Shown here: positions 34,362 through 42,948 of the stretch, piece after piece | Layout: the number at the start of each line of letters is the position of its first letter | Position numbering within the stretch: the stretch's first letter is position 1 | Assembly: GCA_001798605.1 (NCBI GenBank) | Contig: MGST01000117.1 | Span: forward strand, 1 to 48,466 | Reading direction: 5' to 3' | Length of the DNA: 48,466 nucleotides | Origin: Deltaproteobacteria bacterium RIFOXYA12_FULL_58_15 | Lineage (GTDB): Bacteria; Myxococcota; XYA12-FULL-58-9 | Position numbers and translations under genes: made by a program | Notes under the pieces: generated by a model | Databases searched by the model: none | The model's input: only the letters and a program-made list of their open reading frames with translations | Told to the model about the DNA's origin: nothing

Positions 34362-35291
34362 ATGGCCCGCGCTCGAGAAAGAACAGCAGCGATGAGCCCA
34401 TTGTCGGTCATCTTGCCGACACGCAACGAGGTTGATTCGATTCTGCCGTTGATCCGAGCGCTCCTTGGCGACGTGCCCGCGGTGGCCGAGGTGATCGTCG
34501 TCGATGATGGCTCCACCGATGGCACGGCCGAGCGCGTGACCGAGGCCGCTCGCGAGGATGGACGGATCCGGTTGTTGGCTCGCAGCGGGTGCCCGAGCCT
34601 GTGCGCAAGCGTGCGCCAAGGCGTACTTGCGGCCAAGTGCTCGACGGTGGCGTGGATGGACGCCGACGGCGCGATGGCCGCCGCCGATTTGTGGCGTATG
34701 GTTCAAGCCCTGACGCCGGAGGTGGATCTGGTTGTCGGCTCGCGTTTTTGTGCACACGGCAGGATCAAAGGGCAGCGACAGCCGGGGTGGGCGGGGCGGC
34801 TTCGGGCTTGTTGGCAGCTTCGCCACAGCGCCGAGTCGGTACCGGCAGCGCTGCTGAGCTTGGGGTTTAACACCGTGCTGCTGCCTGCATGGCTCGGGCT
34901 CGGAGTCCACGACTACACCAGCGGTTTCCTGGTGGGCCGGCGCGACCTGTTGCTGGAGCTGCCGTGGGAAGGGGACTACGGCGAGTATTTCGTGGTTCTG
35001 CTGGTAGCCGCGCTAAGGCAAGGATGGGTGGTCCGTGAGGTCGGATACGCCATCGGCGTGCGTGAGCACGGGCTGTCCAAGACTGCGGCGAGCTGGCGTG
35101 GCCTGTGGCGAAGAGGCGGTCCCTATCTGCGCACTGCCTGGCGACGAGGATCCCATGGCACCACGAACCGCGTTGGCGCGGCGCTCGCGCGCACGGGGGG
35201 CACAGGGGGGCTTCGAAGCCTGTCTTGGGGGCTGTCTCGCCTGGCGGACGCGCTTCACAAGCTTGCTGATTTCAAGGACGCGGACTCGTGA
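34362..35291 (+). CDS. GT2 family glycosyltransferase
   Basis: 309 residues from ATG 34362, which follows GGAGG at 34353-34357; ATG 34392 (MSPLSVILPTRNE) is a conservative alternative. GT-A fold motifs: VIVVDDGSTDGTAERV, the DxD-like WMDADGAM, and DYTSGFLVGRRDLL. It resembles the dolichyl/polyprenyl-phosphate sugar synthase branch but has no strong C-terminal membrane helices. It is coupled (ATGA) to the membrane spermidine-synthase-like gene downstream. It lies in the G+C-rich block and is divergently oriented to the amino-sugar operon. Confidence 0.85.
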   Translation: MARARERTAAMSPLSVILPTRNEVDSILPLIRALLGDVPAVAEVIVVDDGSTDGTAERVTEAAREDGRIRLLARSGCPSLCASVRQGVLAAKCSTVAWMDADGAMAAADLWRMVQALTPEVDLVVGSRFCAHGRIKGQRQPGWAGRLRACWQLRHSAESVPAALLSLGFNTVLLPAWLGLGVHDYTSGFLVGRRDLLLELPWEGDYGEYFVVLLVAALRQGWVVREVGYAIGVREHGLSKTAASWRGLWRRGGPYLRTAWRRGSHGTTNRVGAALARTGGTGGLRSLSWGLSRLADALHKLADFKDADS

Positions 35292-37459
35292 AACCGTGGC
35301 TGGCCCCGCTGTTGCCCTTGGTGGCGCTGTCGGGGGCGTGCGGCCTCATCTATCAGCTCATCTGGGAACGCATGCTGCGCAACAGCGTCGGTGCCGACTC
35401 GACCGCGTCGGCTGTCACCACCGGGGTGTTCCTGTTCGGGCTTGGTGTCGGAGCGTGGCTGTTCGGTCGCCGCTGGTCTCACCCACGGCGGGTCTATGCT
35501 CTCGTCGAGATCGCCATCGGGCTCTTGGCGCTGGCCTCCTACGTGATCTTGCCGGCCCTTGGCGAGAGCTTGACGGCGGCCTTCGGGCTCACCCTCGAAA
35601 CCGTGGGGCGGGCCCGCGAGCTGGCTGTGTCTGCGGCGCTGTTGCTGTTGCTGCCGCCAGCGGTGTTGATTGGAGGCACCTGGCCGCTCTTGCTTGCGAC
35701 CTTCGCGCCGGGTCGGGTTTCGGACCGTCGGGTCGGGCTGTTCTACGGCGTCAATACACTCGGTGCTGCGGTCGGGATCGTGGCGGCTCCGCTGTTGTTG
35801 CTCAATCACGTCGCGCTCGGCCCGGCGTTGGGGATCACGGCCGGTGCCAATTTCTTCGTGGGGGTCGGGGTGTGGCGGTTGGGGCGGCGCGTATCGGATC
35901 AGGTGCCAGTGCAGAGCGACCCGCCGCCTGCCGCGAATCTCGGATTTCCCGCGCTCATGGCCGGGGGCTCGGGGTTGTTCGGGGCGATGTTCGAGGTCGT
36001 TCTGCTGCGCAGCATGAATGTGCTTGACGCTTCCTTCGCCTACGTTTTTCCGGCGGTATTGATGGTGCACCTTGCAAGCTACGGTGCCGGATGTGTCATT
36101 TTGACTCGCCATTCGAATTCGGAGCCGTGTGCTGTTTGGCGGCGAGTGGGTCTACTGTTGATCGCAGCGGCCTGTGCGTTCGTGGTCGGGATCGCGCTGC
36201 GTTCGTTGGTGACTTGGCCCGAGCACGAAACACACTTTGCTGTGAGCCTTCTCTGCTTGGGGGTGGGGGCACCCTTTTTTCTGGGAGGGATCTATCCGGC
36301 GCTGGTGCGGGTCACAGTCAGCGAGACGACGGGGCTTCCTGAGGTCGCCGGTAAGCTCTATCTGGCGAGCGCGATGGGGTCGCTGTGGGGCGCGATGGGG
36401 ACGCAGCTCGGGTTGATGCAGATCTTGGGGACCGTTGCCACGACCCGGGGGGTGATCTGGGCCGGGTTGGGTTTAGGGGCGCTCGCTTGGACCGTCGGCT
36501 CTCGAGCCGCGCCGCGTTGGTGGCGAGGCCTAACGGGTGTAGCGGCAATCGGCGTTGGGGTGCTGTGGGTGCCGGATGCGATCTTCGAGCCGCTCGTGTT
36601 TGTTGGGCCCCGGGCGGCGCTGGTGGAGGGTTCGACGGGGGTCGCGGTCTTGGGGACGGACCGATCGATCCGCGTAAACGGCGTCCATATGTCGACCGTA
36701 CCGCACGAGGGACGTCATCGGCTTCAAACCGGGTTCATCTTGGCGCAGCCAACGCACGGGCAGGTTCTGTTGTTGGGCCTGGGCGGCGGCGGCATCGCGC
36801 GCGATTTGGCGGCGCGCCCTGAGGTCGACGCCGTGGTCGTGGTGGACTGGTCGCGAGAGCTGGTGCGGCTGCTCCGGAGTCCCGAGGTTGTGGCCATCCA
36901 GGGCGACGTGCTGGCGCACCCCAAGATTCGCATCCTCGAGGCCGACGCGCGGCTCGTCTTGCCATTGATGCCCCCGGCCAGCTTTGATGTCGTGTTTGAC
37001 AATCTGACCATTGGTGATTGGGCGGGGGCGACCAGCGTCAAGTCGGTCGAATACTATCAACGGGTGGCGCGGGTACTGCGATCGCGTGGGGTGTTCATTG
37101 ATGGGGGGAATTTCGCCGGAAACGGCCAGCGAGAAGCCAACCTGGCGGCACTTGCGACGAGCTTCGAGCGGCTTGCGGTGCATGCTCCCACTTCGGTCAC
37201 GCTGGCCGGAAACGGTTCTTTGGCGCTCGACGCTGCTTGGGTCGAGGCCGCGCTCGGCACCGCCTGCACGAGCTGGGGGGTATTTCCCGCCCCCTGCGGG
37301 GCGTGGATCGTCGACGGCCTTCGAGACCTCGGCACAGAAGATCTGAACGGAATCACGCCGGTTCGGGATGCCTGGCTGGGTTTCGAGTATTCGGCCCATC
37401 CGCTGTGCGGCTGGTTGCACGGGCCGCTGAGGTCAACCCCTTCGATCGACGGCCGCTAG
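35288..37459 (+). CDS. Polytopic membrane protein fused to a spermidine-synthase-like domain
   Basis: 723 residues. The first about 430 are a multi-helix membrane domain beginning LLPLVALSGACGLIYQLIWERML, a start typical of 'fused MFS/spermidine synthase' proteins. The cytoplasmic C-terminal domain is a Rossmann methyltransferase-like fold with VLLLGLGGGGIARDLAARP, then VVVVDWSRELVRLL and FDVVFDNLTIGDW. The DxxxxDP aspartates that mark true aminopropyltransferases are not evident, so spermidine synthesis is doubtful. Homologues sit in polysaccharide loci; function unproven. It overlaps the preceding GT2 by four bases and converges with the next gene. Confidence 0.85.
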   Translation: MKPWLAPLLPLVALSGACGLIYQLIWERMLRNSVGADSTASAVTTGVFLFGLGVGAWLFGRRWSHPRRVYALVEIAIGLLALASYVILPALGESLTAAFGLTLETVGRARELAVSAALLLLLPPAVLIGGTWPLLLATFAPGRVSDRRVGLFYGVNTLGAAVGIVAAPLLLLNHVALGPALGITAGANFFVGVGVWRLGRRVSDQVPVQSDPPPAANLGFPALMAGGSGLFGAMFEVVLLRSMNVLDASFAYVFPAVLMVHLASYGAGCVILTRHSNSEPCAVWRRVGLLLIAAACAFVVGIALRSLVTWPEHETHFAVSLLCLGVGAPFFLGGIYPALVRVTVSETTGLPEVAGKLYLASAMGSLWGAMGTQLGLMQILGTVATTRGVIWAGLGLGALAWTVGSRAAPRWWRGLTGVAAIGVGVLWVPDAIFEPLVFVGPRAALVEGSTGVAVLGTDRSIRVNGVHMSTVPHEGRHRLQTGFILAQPTHGQVLLLGLGGGGIARDLAARPEVDAVVVVDWSRELVRLLRSPEVVAIQGDVLAHPKIRILEADARLVLPLMPPASFDVVFDNLTIGDWAGATSVKSVEYYQRVARVLRSRGVFIDGGNFAGNGQREANLAALATSFERLAVHAPTSVTLAGNGSLALDAAWVEAALGTACTSWGVFPAPCGAWIVDGLRDLGTEDLNGITPVRDAWLGFEYSAHPLCGWLHGPLRSTPSIDGR

Positions 37460-37504
37460 CACGACGGAGATCAGGTTGGCTCGGATTGCCCGCGAGGCGG
37501 ACGG

Positions 37505-40216
37505 TTATTCAAAGCTCAGCCCCTCCAGCTCCAGCGTGCTCAGTCGCGCGTATGCCTGAAGCGCATCGCCATGTTCCAGGGCCGTGCCCGGAGCGCTGCC
37601 CTTGACGCCGATGGCGGCGAAGGCGTGGCGGAAAGACTCCGCTGGGGGGGCCGCGATTCCCAAGGTGCCCAGGGCCGCGCGCACCTCTGGCCGGAAGTTG
37701 AGCGAACCGTCGTCTTTGACCGCGACCGCGACGATGGCACCTAGGGGCAGGCGGGCGACGAACGTGGCGAGAGCCTGGGCGGTGCTCCCCTCGGCGTCGG
37801 GGATAAGATCGAATCCGGCGCGATCGATAAGCCGGCCCGCAGGGTCGAGGGCGACGAGGTTGTAGCTGCGGACGTTGGGAGACAGTTCGACGCCGGCGAC
37901 CCGGATGCTGGCGGCTGGTGCGGCGTAGAACCCACGGCTGGTGACGGCTATCGGCACGGGGCTCGAGACGCCGGTGCTGCCGATGGGGAAAGGACCGGCA
38001 CATGGCTGCGGCTCTATACTGACGCGCTCGATTCCCATCGGAGCAGGCAGGCCAGCTAGCGGCAGCGTCACCGTTTGTAGCCGGGCGTCGAGCCTGGCTG
38101 TGTCGAGGTGCTGGCCGTCGAGGCGGACGACGACGGCGGTGGAATTCTCGGAGCGCATGGTCAACGCGAGCGTGTGCGCCTCGGGCGGGCGTCGCACCCA
38201 CACGATTCCACGACGCGCCTCGGCGGCGAGAAAGGCGCGCCAGTGGCCCGCGTGCTCACGCCGGTCCCAGGCGAGATCCAGGTGGACAAAGGAGCTCCGG
38301 TCGGCGAAGTCGATGTGAACTGCAGGTTGGGCGTGTCCGACAGCGCGCACTCGCACCGCAGTGAAATCCGATTCGGTGGCGAGGGGCGCAGTGGGTACGA
38401 GGGTTTCGATGAGGTCGAGGGCCTTTCGACCCCAAGCCCGACGCAGCCCCACGGGGGGAGCTTCGGCCGGTGTTGGCATAGGGCCGCTGTCGAAGACGAT
38501 GTGGCGCGTGTCCAAAAAGGCGAGCACGTAGCTCGCTTGCTCGTGGGTGCTCGGCGCAAGGCCCCAGATGGGATCGACGATGCCGTGCAAGTCGCGCAAG
38601 AGCGGCAGGCGCAGGAAGTACTCAGAGGATGCGCTCGGGATGGCATCCCCGAGGCCGCTTAGAAGCCGCTTGCCGTGGACGAGGGCCTCGAGGTAGCGCT
38701 TGCGTGGGAACCAGTGAGGACCGAGGTGTTTGTGGTGGGTCTCCCAGACGAGCGGGAAGTCCAAGACCGTTGTGCCGGGCTCGTGGGCGAGTTCGTGGTA
38801 AATGGGCTCGACCGCCGTAGGATAGGTCCGGGCTGTCCCCACGGCACGCGACCAGAGCGCAGCCTCACTGACCGGCAGAAGGCACAAGGCACCCACGACG
38901 GCTGCGCGCACGGCCGTTGACCGATGTTGGAGCACCTGGCGGTCGAGGTGCGCCAAGGTAACGGCGACCGCGATGCTGCCGCACAGCGTGACCAGTGTGG
39001 CGAAGCGCGCGGAAACGCGGAAACCCTGTCCCAACGGGAGCATGGCGACGAGGTCGGAAAATGGCAGCGGGCTTCTGGCTTCGCCGCCTATGACGAGGGT
39101 GCCGCCGAGCGACAAGAGGAAGAACGCCCCCGCGAGGAGGAGCCAGACCCCAGCGCCGGTGCGGCGGTGGGCCGTGACCACTGCAAACAGCAACAGCGCC
39201 AACAGGCCATAACCCTGAAACACGTAGCGACCTTCGTCGGACATCGGGCGAAAGGCTCCATACCAGTGGGGAGACGTGACGTATCCGAGCAGATCGGCCG
39301 CGTACACCGGCAAGGTGGGTCCGAGAGCCTGAGCACCGGCGGCGATGGCCTCCCAGTTCGGTGCGAGAATCGGGGCGAGGAGCAAGAGAGCCACGACCCC
39401 GGCCCCGAGAACGAATCGAGCCCAAAGAGCTCCTTGGGAGCGAAGGACCAGGATTCGGGCTCCACCCGGAGCCAACGCTTGGCCGAGAGTCAGGGCAGCA
39501 ACCAAGGGCGTGAAGATCACCAGCATGATGGCGTGGTAGGCACTGCACAGCGTCGCCGCCGCAAACCACAGTCCTCCCATATAGGCGTGGCGCATCTTGC
39601 GGGTCTCGACAAAGGACACCAGGGCCAGTGCGTAGAGGGGAATGAACTGCTGGTTGATCTGGTTGGTATGTCCGTTCGAGGCTTCGAAGCGGTAGAACGA
39701 AAAGGTGAACAACGCGCCGGCCAAGAGCGCGAAGGCCCGATGGCGCGCGACCCGCAGGGCCAAGAGGTAGGCCGCGTAACCGCACAAGGCGTACGCGAGC
39801 AAGACCTCGAGATTGTGGGCGGCAATCGGCCCGAAGACCTGGAATGGAAGCGCCAACAGGCTGGGCATGGGTGCCCAGTCTTGCTGGGCCAGCTCGACCC
39901 CCAGAGGATAGAAGAAGTGGTCCGAGAAGAACCAGTCGCGTCGGCCGAGCACGGCTTCTTTGAAATGCCAGAAGTAGAAAAAGAACTGGCCGGCGTCGTC
40001 GTTCGGGTCGCCTACGTACGAAAGCCGCGTCAACGAGTTGAGCGCGCCGCTAAATCGGATCACCCACGCGAGCACGAGAAAGAGCGCCAGGGCCTGCGTG
40101 TGGTGCGAGCGCGCAATGCGCCCGACCAGGCGCTCCAGGCCGAGTCGCGCCCGAACCCAAAAATTGAGATGTGAGGCCACTCTGGCAGAAATCGCTGATA
40201 AAGAGGATTGGGTCAA
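37505..40216 (-). CDS. GT-C type membrane protein with C-terminal ILEI/FAM3-like domain
   Basis: 903 residues. Residues about 40-470 contain some ten or more hydrophobic helices and resemble GT39/YfhO-like GT-C transferases (SYVGDPNDDAGQFFFYFWHF, FYPLGVELAQQDWAPMPSL, SFYRFEASNGHTNQINQQFIPLYALAL). A periplasmic beta-rich part follows. The last about 120 residues (NLVALDPAGRLIDRAGFD ... GAIVAVAVKDDGS ... AFAAIGVKG) fit the ILEI/PANDER domain known from animal FAM3 proteins and POMGNT1. The start at 40216 is TTG; GTG 40180 is an alternative. A G7 tract lies at 37645-37651. Predicted to transfer a sugar from a polyprenyl-phosphate donor outside the membrane. Confidence 0.8.
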   Translation of the reverse strand: MTQSSLSAISARVASHLNFWVRARLGLERLVGRIARSHHTQALALFLVLAWVIRFSGALNSLTRLSYVGDPNDDAGQFFFYFWHFKEAVLGRRDWFFSDHFFYPLGVELAQQDWAPMPSLLALPFQVFGPIAAHNLEVLLAYALCGYAAYLLALRVARHRAFALLAGALFTFSFYRFEASNGHTNQINQQFIPLYALALVSFVETRKMRHAYMGGLWFAAATLCSAYHAIMLVIFTPLVAALTLGQALAPGGARILVLRSQGALWARFVLGAGVVALLLLAPILAPNWEAIAAGAQALGPTLPVYAADLLGYVTSPHWYGAFRPMSDEGRYVFQGYGLLALLLFAVVTAHRRTGAGVWLLLAGAFFLLSLGGTLVIGGEARSPLPFSDLVAMLPLGQGFRVSARFATLVTLCGSIAVAVTLAHLDRQVLQHRSTAVRAAVVGALCLLPVSEAALWSRAVGTARTYPTAVEPIYHELAHEPGTTVLDFPLVWETHHKHLGPHWFPRKRYLEALVHGKRLLSGLGDAIPSASSEYFLRLPLLRDLHGIVDPIWGLAPSTHEQASYVLAFLDTRHIVFDSGPMPTPAEAPPVGLRRAWGRKALDLIETLVPTAPLATESDFTAVRVRAVGHAQPAVHIDFADRSSFVHLDLAWDRREHAGHWRAFLAAEARRGIVWVRRPPEAHTLALTMRSENSTAVVVRLDGQHLDTARLDARLQTVTLPLAGLPAPMGIERVSIEPQPCAGPFPIGSTGVSSPVPIAVTSRGFYAAPAASIRVAGVELSPNVRSYNLVALDPAGRLIDRAGFDLIPDAEGSTAQALATFVARLPLGAIVAVAVKDDGSLNFRPEVRAALGTLGIAAPPAESFRHAFAAIGVKGSAPGTALEHGDALQAYARLSTLELEGLSFE

Positions 40217-40253
40217 CTCCGGGGGCCAGTGTCTCCCAGCGTCTCCCGTTTCT

Positions 40254-40319
40254 CAGGGGCGGAGCCCCTGTGGGTGGCGGTGGCGCGGTGGCGAGCCACC
40301 GTTTCCCCGTCCCACGGGG
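40254..40319. repeat. Three adjacent GC-rich perfect hairpins
   Basis: CAGGGGC-GGA-GCCCCTG (40254-40270), CGGTGGC-GA-GCCACCG (40286-40301) and CCCCGT-CCC-ACGGGG (40305-40319). All stems are perfect (7, 7 and 6 bp), with loops of 2-3 bases. They fill most of the 114-base gap between two divergent genes, so they are not terminators at gene ends. They also coincide with the right edge of the G+C-rich block. Confidence 0.8.
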
Positions 40320-40330
40320 CGTGATAGGTG

Positions 40331-41368
40331 ATGACCCAGACAGGTCTCATGCAAACTTGGCAACCACAGCGTCACCGTTCGGCACCGACGACCGATGGTG
40401 CCAAGCTCGAGTGCAATGAGAACTCCGTCGTGGGTGTTGTTATTCCTGCTTATAAGGTGGCGTCGGCGATCGGAGATGTTATTCGAGCGGTTCCCGTTTT
40501 TGTGAACATCATCATTATTGTCGATGACGCCTGCCCGCAAGCGTCCGGAGCGGTGGCCGCCCAGGTCGGTGATCCACGTGTCGTGGTCCTCAACCATCCA
40601 CAGAACCGCGGAGTCGGCGCGGCGTTCAAGACGGGAGCCCTCAAGGCCGTGGAGTTCGGTTGCACCATCATTGTCAAGGTCGACGGCGACGGCCAGATGG
40701 ATCCGGCGGCCATTCCCGCTCTTCTTTACCCTGTCATCGATGGGCGTGTAGCCTGTGCGAAGGCGAATCGCCTTCTATATGCAGGTGGTTGGCGTCAGAT
40801 CCCTTCGGCACGAAGGCTCGGAATTCTCGCCTTGTCCTTTCTTACCAAGCTGGCTTCAGGCCATTGGCGGTCCTCTGACCCCACGAACGGCTTTTTTGCC
40901 ATTCGCTCAGACGTCTTTACGTCACTCGATGCCAGACGCATCAGCGACCGCTTCTTCTTCGAGATCTCACTTGTCGTCGAGCTCGGCGCACAGGGATACG
41001 CGGTGGCCGATTTGCCCATGCGCCCCTCCTACGAGAATACCGAGAGCTCATTGTCTCCGTTGCACGCCCTGGTCACCTTCCCAGGACTGCTTCTGCTGTA
41101 TGGATTGCGCCGCATGTTTTTGCGACACGTTTGGTTTGATTTCACACCGACGGCGCTCCTCGGGATCAGCGGATCAATCTTGATTGCGTGGAGCATCACC
41201 TTCGGAACCTACCACTGGCGTCTTTCGGCACACACGGGGGTGGCAGCGACTGCCGGCACCGTCATGCTGGCTGCCTTGCCCTTTCTTTTGGGCACAAATC
41301 TACTGGTCTCTGGATTCGTTCTTGAAGCCTCGAAGGACTTCAATCATCGGGTTTCTCCGTGGCTTTGA
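40331..41368 (+). CDS. GT2 polyprenyl-phosphate-sugar synthase (DPM/ArnC-like) with two membrane helices
   Basis: 345 residues; ATG 40331 preferred, with GTG 40328 directly before it. N-terminal GT-A domain: GVVIPAYKVASAIGDV, IIIVDDACPQAS, NRGVGAAFKTG, KVDGDGQMDP and SDPTNGFFAIRSDVF are all typical of dolichyl-phosphate mannosyltransferase relatives. Two C-terminal hydrophobic helices (LLGISGSILIAWSITFG and TVMLAALPFLLGTNLLVSGFV) anchor it. It would charge undecaprenyl phosphate with a sugar on the cytoplasmic face. The next gene overlaps it by ten bases and encodes a GT-C enzyme that could use that donor outside. Confidence 0.9.
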   Translation: MTQTGLMQTWQPQRHRSAPTTDGAKLECNENSVVGVVIPAYKVASAIGDVIRAVPVFVNIIIIVDDACPQASGAVAAQVGDPRVVVLNHPQNRGVGAAFKTGALKAVEFGCTIIVKVDGDGQMDPAAIPALLYPVIDGRVACAKANRLLYAGGWRQIPSARRLGILALSFLTKLASGHWRSSDPTNGFFAIRSDVFTSLDARRISDRFFFEISLVVELGAQGYAVADLPMRPSYENTESSLSPLHALVTFPGLLLLYGLRRMFLRHVWFDFTPTALLGISGSILIAWSITFGTYHWRLSAHTGVAATAGTVMLAALPFLLGTNLLVSGFVLEASKDFNHRVSPWL

Positions 41369-42948
41369 AAGATTCCCCTGTTCGGCTCTTTCTGCGTTCT
41401 CGAGTCGTCGAGATCGCGTTGATTGCGACGGTGGTCGTTGTTTACTTTGGAACTTGGAACAATCCCTTCGTGTTCGACGACATGCGCAGTGTCGTCGCCA
41501 ATCCATCCCTGCGCGATCCAAACAATTTGGTGTTTGCGCTCGTTTTTGAACGCTTTCGGCCCCTCACCAACCTCAGCTATTTTCTTGAGTATCGCCTCTG
41601 GGGACTCGATGCTGCAGGCTATCACGCCACAAATATTGCATTGCACGCGGCGAATTCTGTACTCGTCTATCGACTGTTTTGCAGACTGGACGGTTGTCGC
41701 ACCGAACAACGCTCCCATTTTGCCGCCGTTGTTGCCCTTGTTTTTGCCGCACACCCCATGGCAACAAGCGCGGTCGGCTACATCTCGGCACGCTCAGAGC
41801 TGTTGGCTGCGTTCTTCGTGCTCGCGAGCCTCATAGCGTTCTGTTCCGGATGGGAACGTCAGTCAAAAGGTCTCGTCGCTCTAGGTTGGGTTCTATGGGC
41901 CTTCGCCTTGTTCACAAAGGAGAGTGGTGCCGTTGTTCCCCTTCTGCTTCTGTCCTTCAATCGATGCGGACTGTTGCCGGGATCCGGCTCCCGACGACTG
42001 CGGTCATTCTATTTTCCAGCCGGCCTGCTCGTAACGACGGGCTTCGTCCTGCGAATGGTCGCCTATTCGGGCGAGAGCTCGAGTCCAGGCTTGGGAGGAA
42101 TCGTCACCCATTGGCTCCTTGAAACAGAGATTGGATGGCGTTACCTTTGCCTTTTCCTTTTACCCTACGGACAATCCCTCGTGCACGAAGTTAGCGACCA
42201 AGCCGGCGGTTGGTCAATCGTAGCGGCGCTCGTCAGCACCGTCGTTCTTGGCACGGCTATTGGGGTCAAAAGGATTCCATGGTCGATCCGTTTAGGCATC
42301 CTATGGTTCATGGTCGCCTTGGTCCCGAGCGCCATCGCCCCACTTTCGGAATTCATGGCGGAGCATCGGACCTATCTCGCCGGACCTGGTCTTTTTCTCG
42401 TTCTGGTAGGTGGTGCCCGGGTGCTGGCTGAGCTGCTCCAAGCTCGTGGATTCACGCTGGCCAAGCATGTCGCGGCGGGAGTCTCCGTTGCGGTAATCCT
42501 GGCTCTCGGCGCTGGCGCAATTGCCCGCAACGACGTGTGGCGAGACGATGTGCTGTTGTGGACGGATGCCGCAGCAAAGACCCCTCGCGTCTACGTAACC
42601 CATGCAGCGGCCGGCCAGGCGCTGCAGCGGCACGGCGATTGTGAAAAAGCAATTGCCTACTATCGCACCGCGTTGAGCCTACTGCCTGAGCGCACAGAGA
42701 GCCTCGTCAACATGGGAACCTGCATGGCCAAGCTTCGCCGCTACGACGAAGCCCAGGATGTTTTTATCCGCGTCATTGAGCTCGCCCCCAACAACGTACA
42801 CGCCCTCAATAACCTGGCTCAGCTCGCACTGATTCGCGGTGAGACGACCACCGCCCGCGACTATTACCAAAGAGTCCTCAACATTGACCCGAACAACAAT
42901 CGCGCGCGACAGGCGCTCGAGCTGTCAACATCTTCGTCACCACCATGA
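41359..42948 (+). CDS. TMTC-like GT-C membrane transferase with C-terminal TPRs
   Basis: 529 residues, GTG start at 41359 inside the end of the preceding gene. N-terminal membrane domain with the acidic loop FVFDDMRSVVANPSL after the first helix (Asp-Asp as in GT-C enzymes), then RPLTNLSYFLEYRLWGLDAAGYHATNIALHA, the signature shared with eukaryotic TMTC proteins, which are protein O-mannosyltransferases. Around ten hydrophobic helices follow to about residue 395. Residues about 405-520 hold three TPR units (CEKAIAYYRTALSLLPE, YDEAQDVFIRVIELAPN, TTARDYYQRVLNIDPN). The TPRs should face the periplasm. Its substrate may be protein or glycan. ATGA coupling to the following GT4. Confidence 0.85.
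   Translation: MALKDSPVRLFLRSRVVEIALIATVVVVYFGTWNNPFVFDDMRSVVANPSLRDPNNLVFALVFERFRPLTNLSYFLEYRLWGLDAAGYHATNIALHAANSVLVYRLFCRLDGCRTEQRSHFAAVVALVFAAHPMATSAVGYISARSELLAAFFVLASLIAFCSGWERQSKGLVALGWVLWAFALFTKESGAVVPLLLLSFNRCGLLPGSGSRRLRSFYFPAGLLVTTGFVLRMVAYSGESSSPGLGGIVTHWLLETEIGWRYLCLFLLPYGQSLVHEVSDQAGGWSIVAALVSTVVLGTAIGVKRIPWSIRLGILWFMVALVPSAIAPLSEFMAEHRTYLAGPGLFLVLVGGARVLAELLQARGFTLAKHVAAGVSVAVILALGAGAIARNDVWRDDVLLWTDAAAKTPRVYVTHAAAGQALQRHGDCEKAIAYYRTALSLLPERTESLVNMGTCMAKLRRYDEAQDVFIRVIELAPNNVHALNNLAQLALIRGETTTARDYYQRVLNIDPNNNRARQALELSTSSSPP

Noticed and set aside
35035-36027. 330-codon plus frame overlapping the GT2 and spermidine-synthase-like genes
   Set aside because: Arg/Gly-rich low-complexity translation typical of a high-G+C alternative frame.
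37460-37504. Bidirectional terminator between convergent genes
   Set aside because: No stable hairpin or flanking T-run found in the 45-base gap.
38924-40174. 416-codon plus frame opposite the GT-C gene
   Set aside because: Gln/Glu/Arg-rich translation without a domain; the minus frame has membrane helices and an ILEI-like domain.
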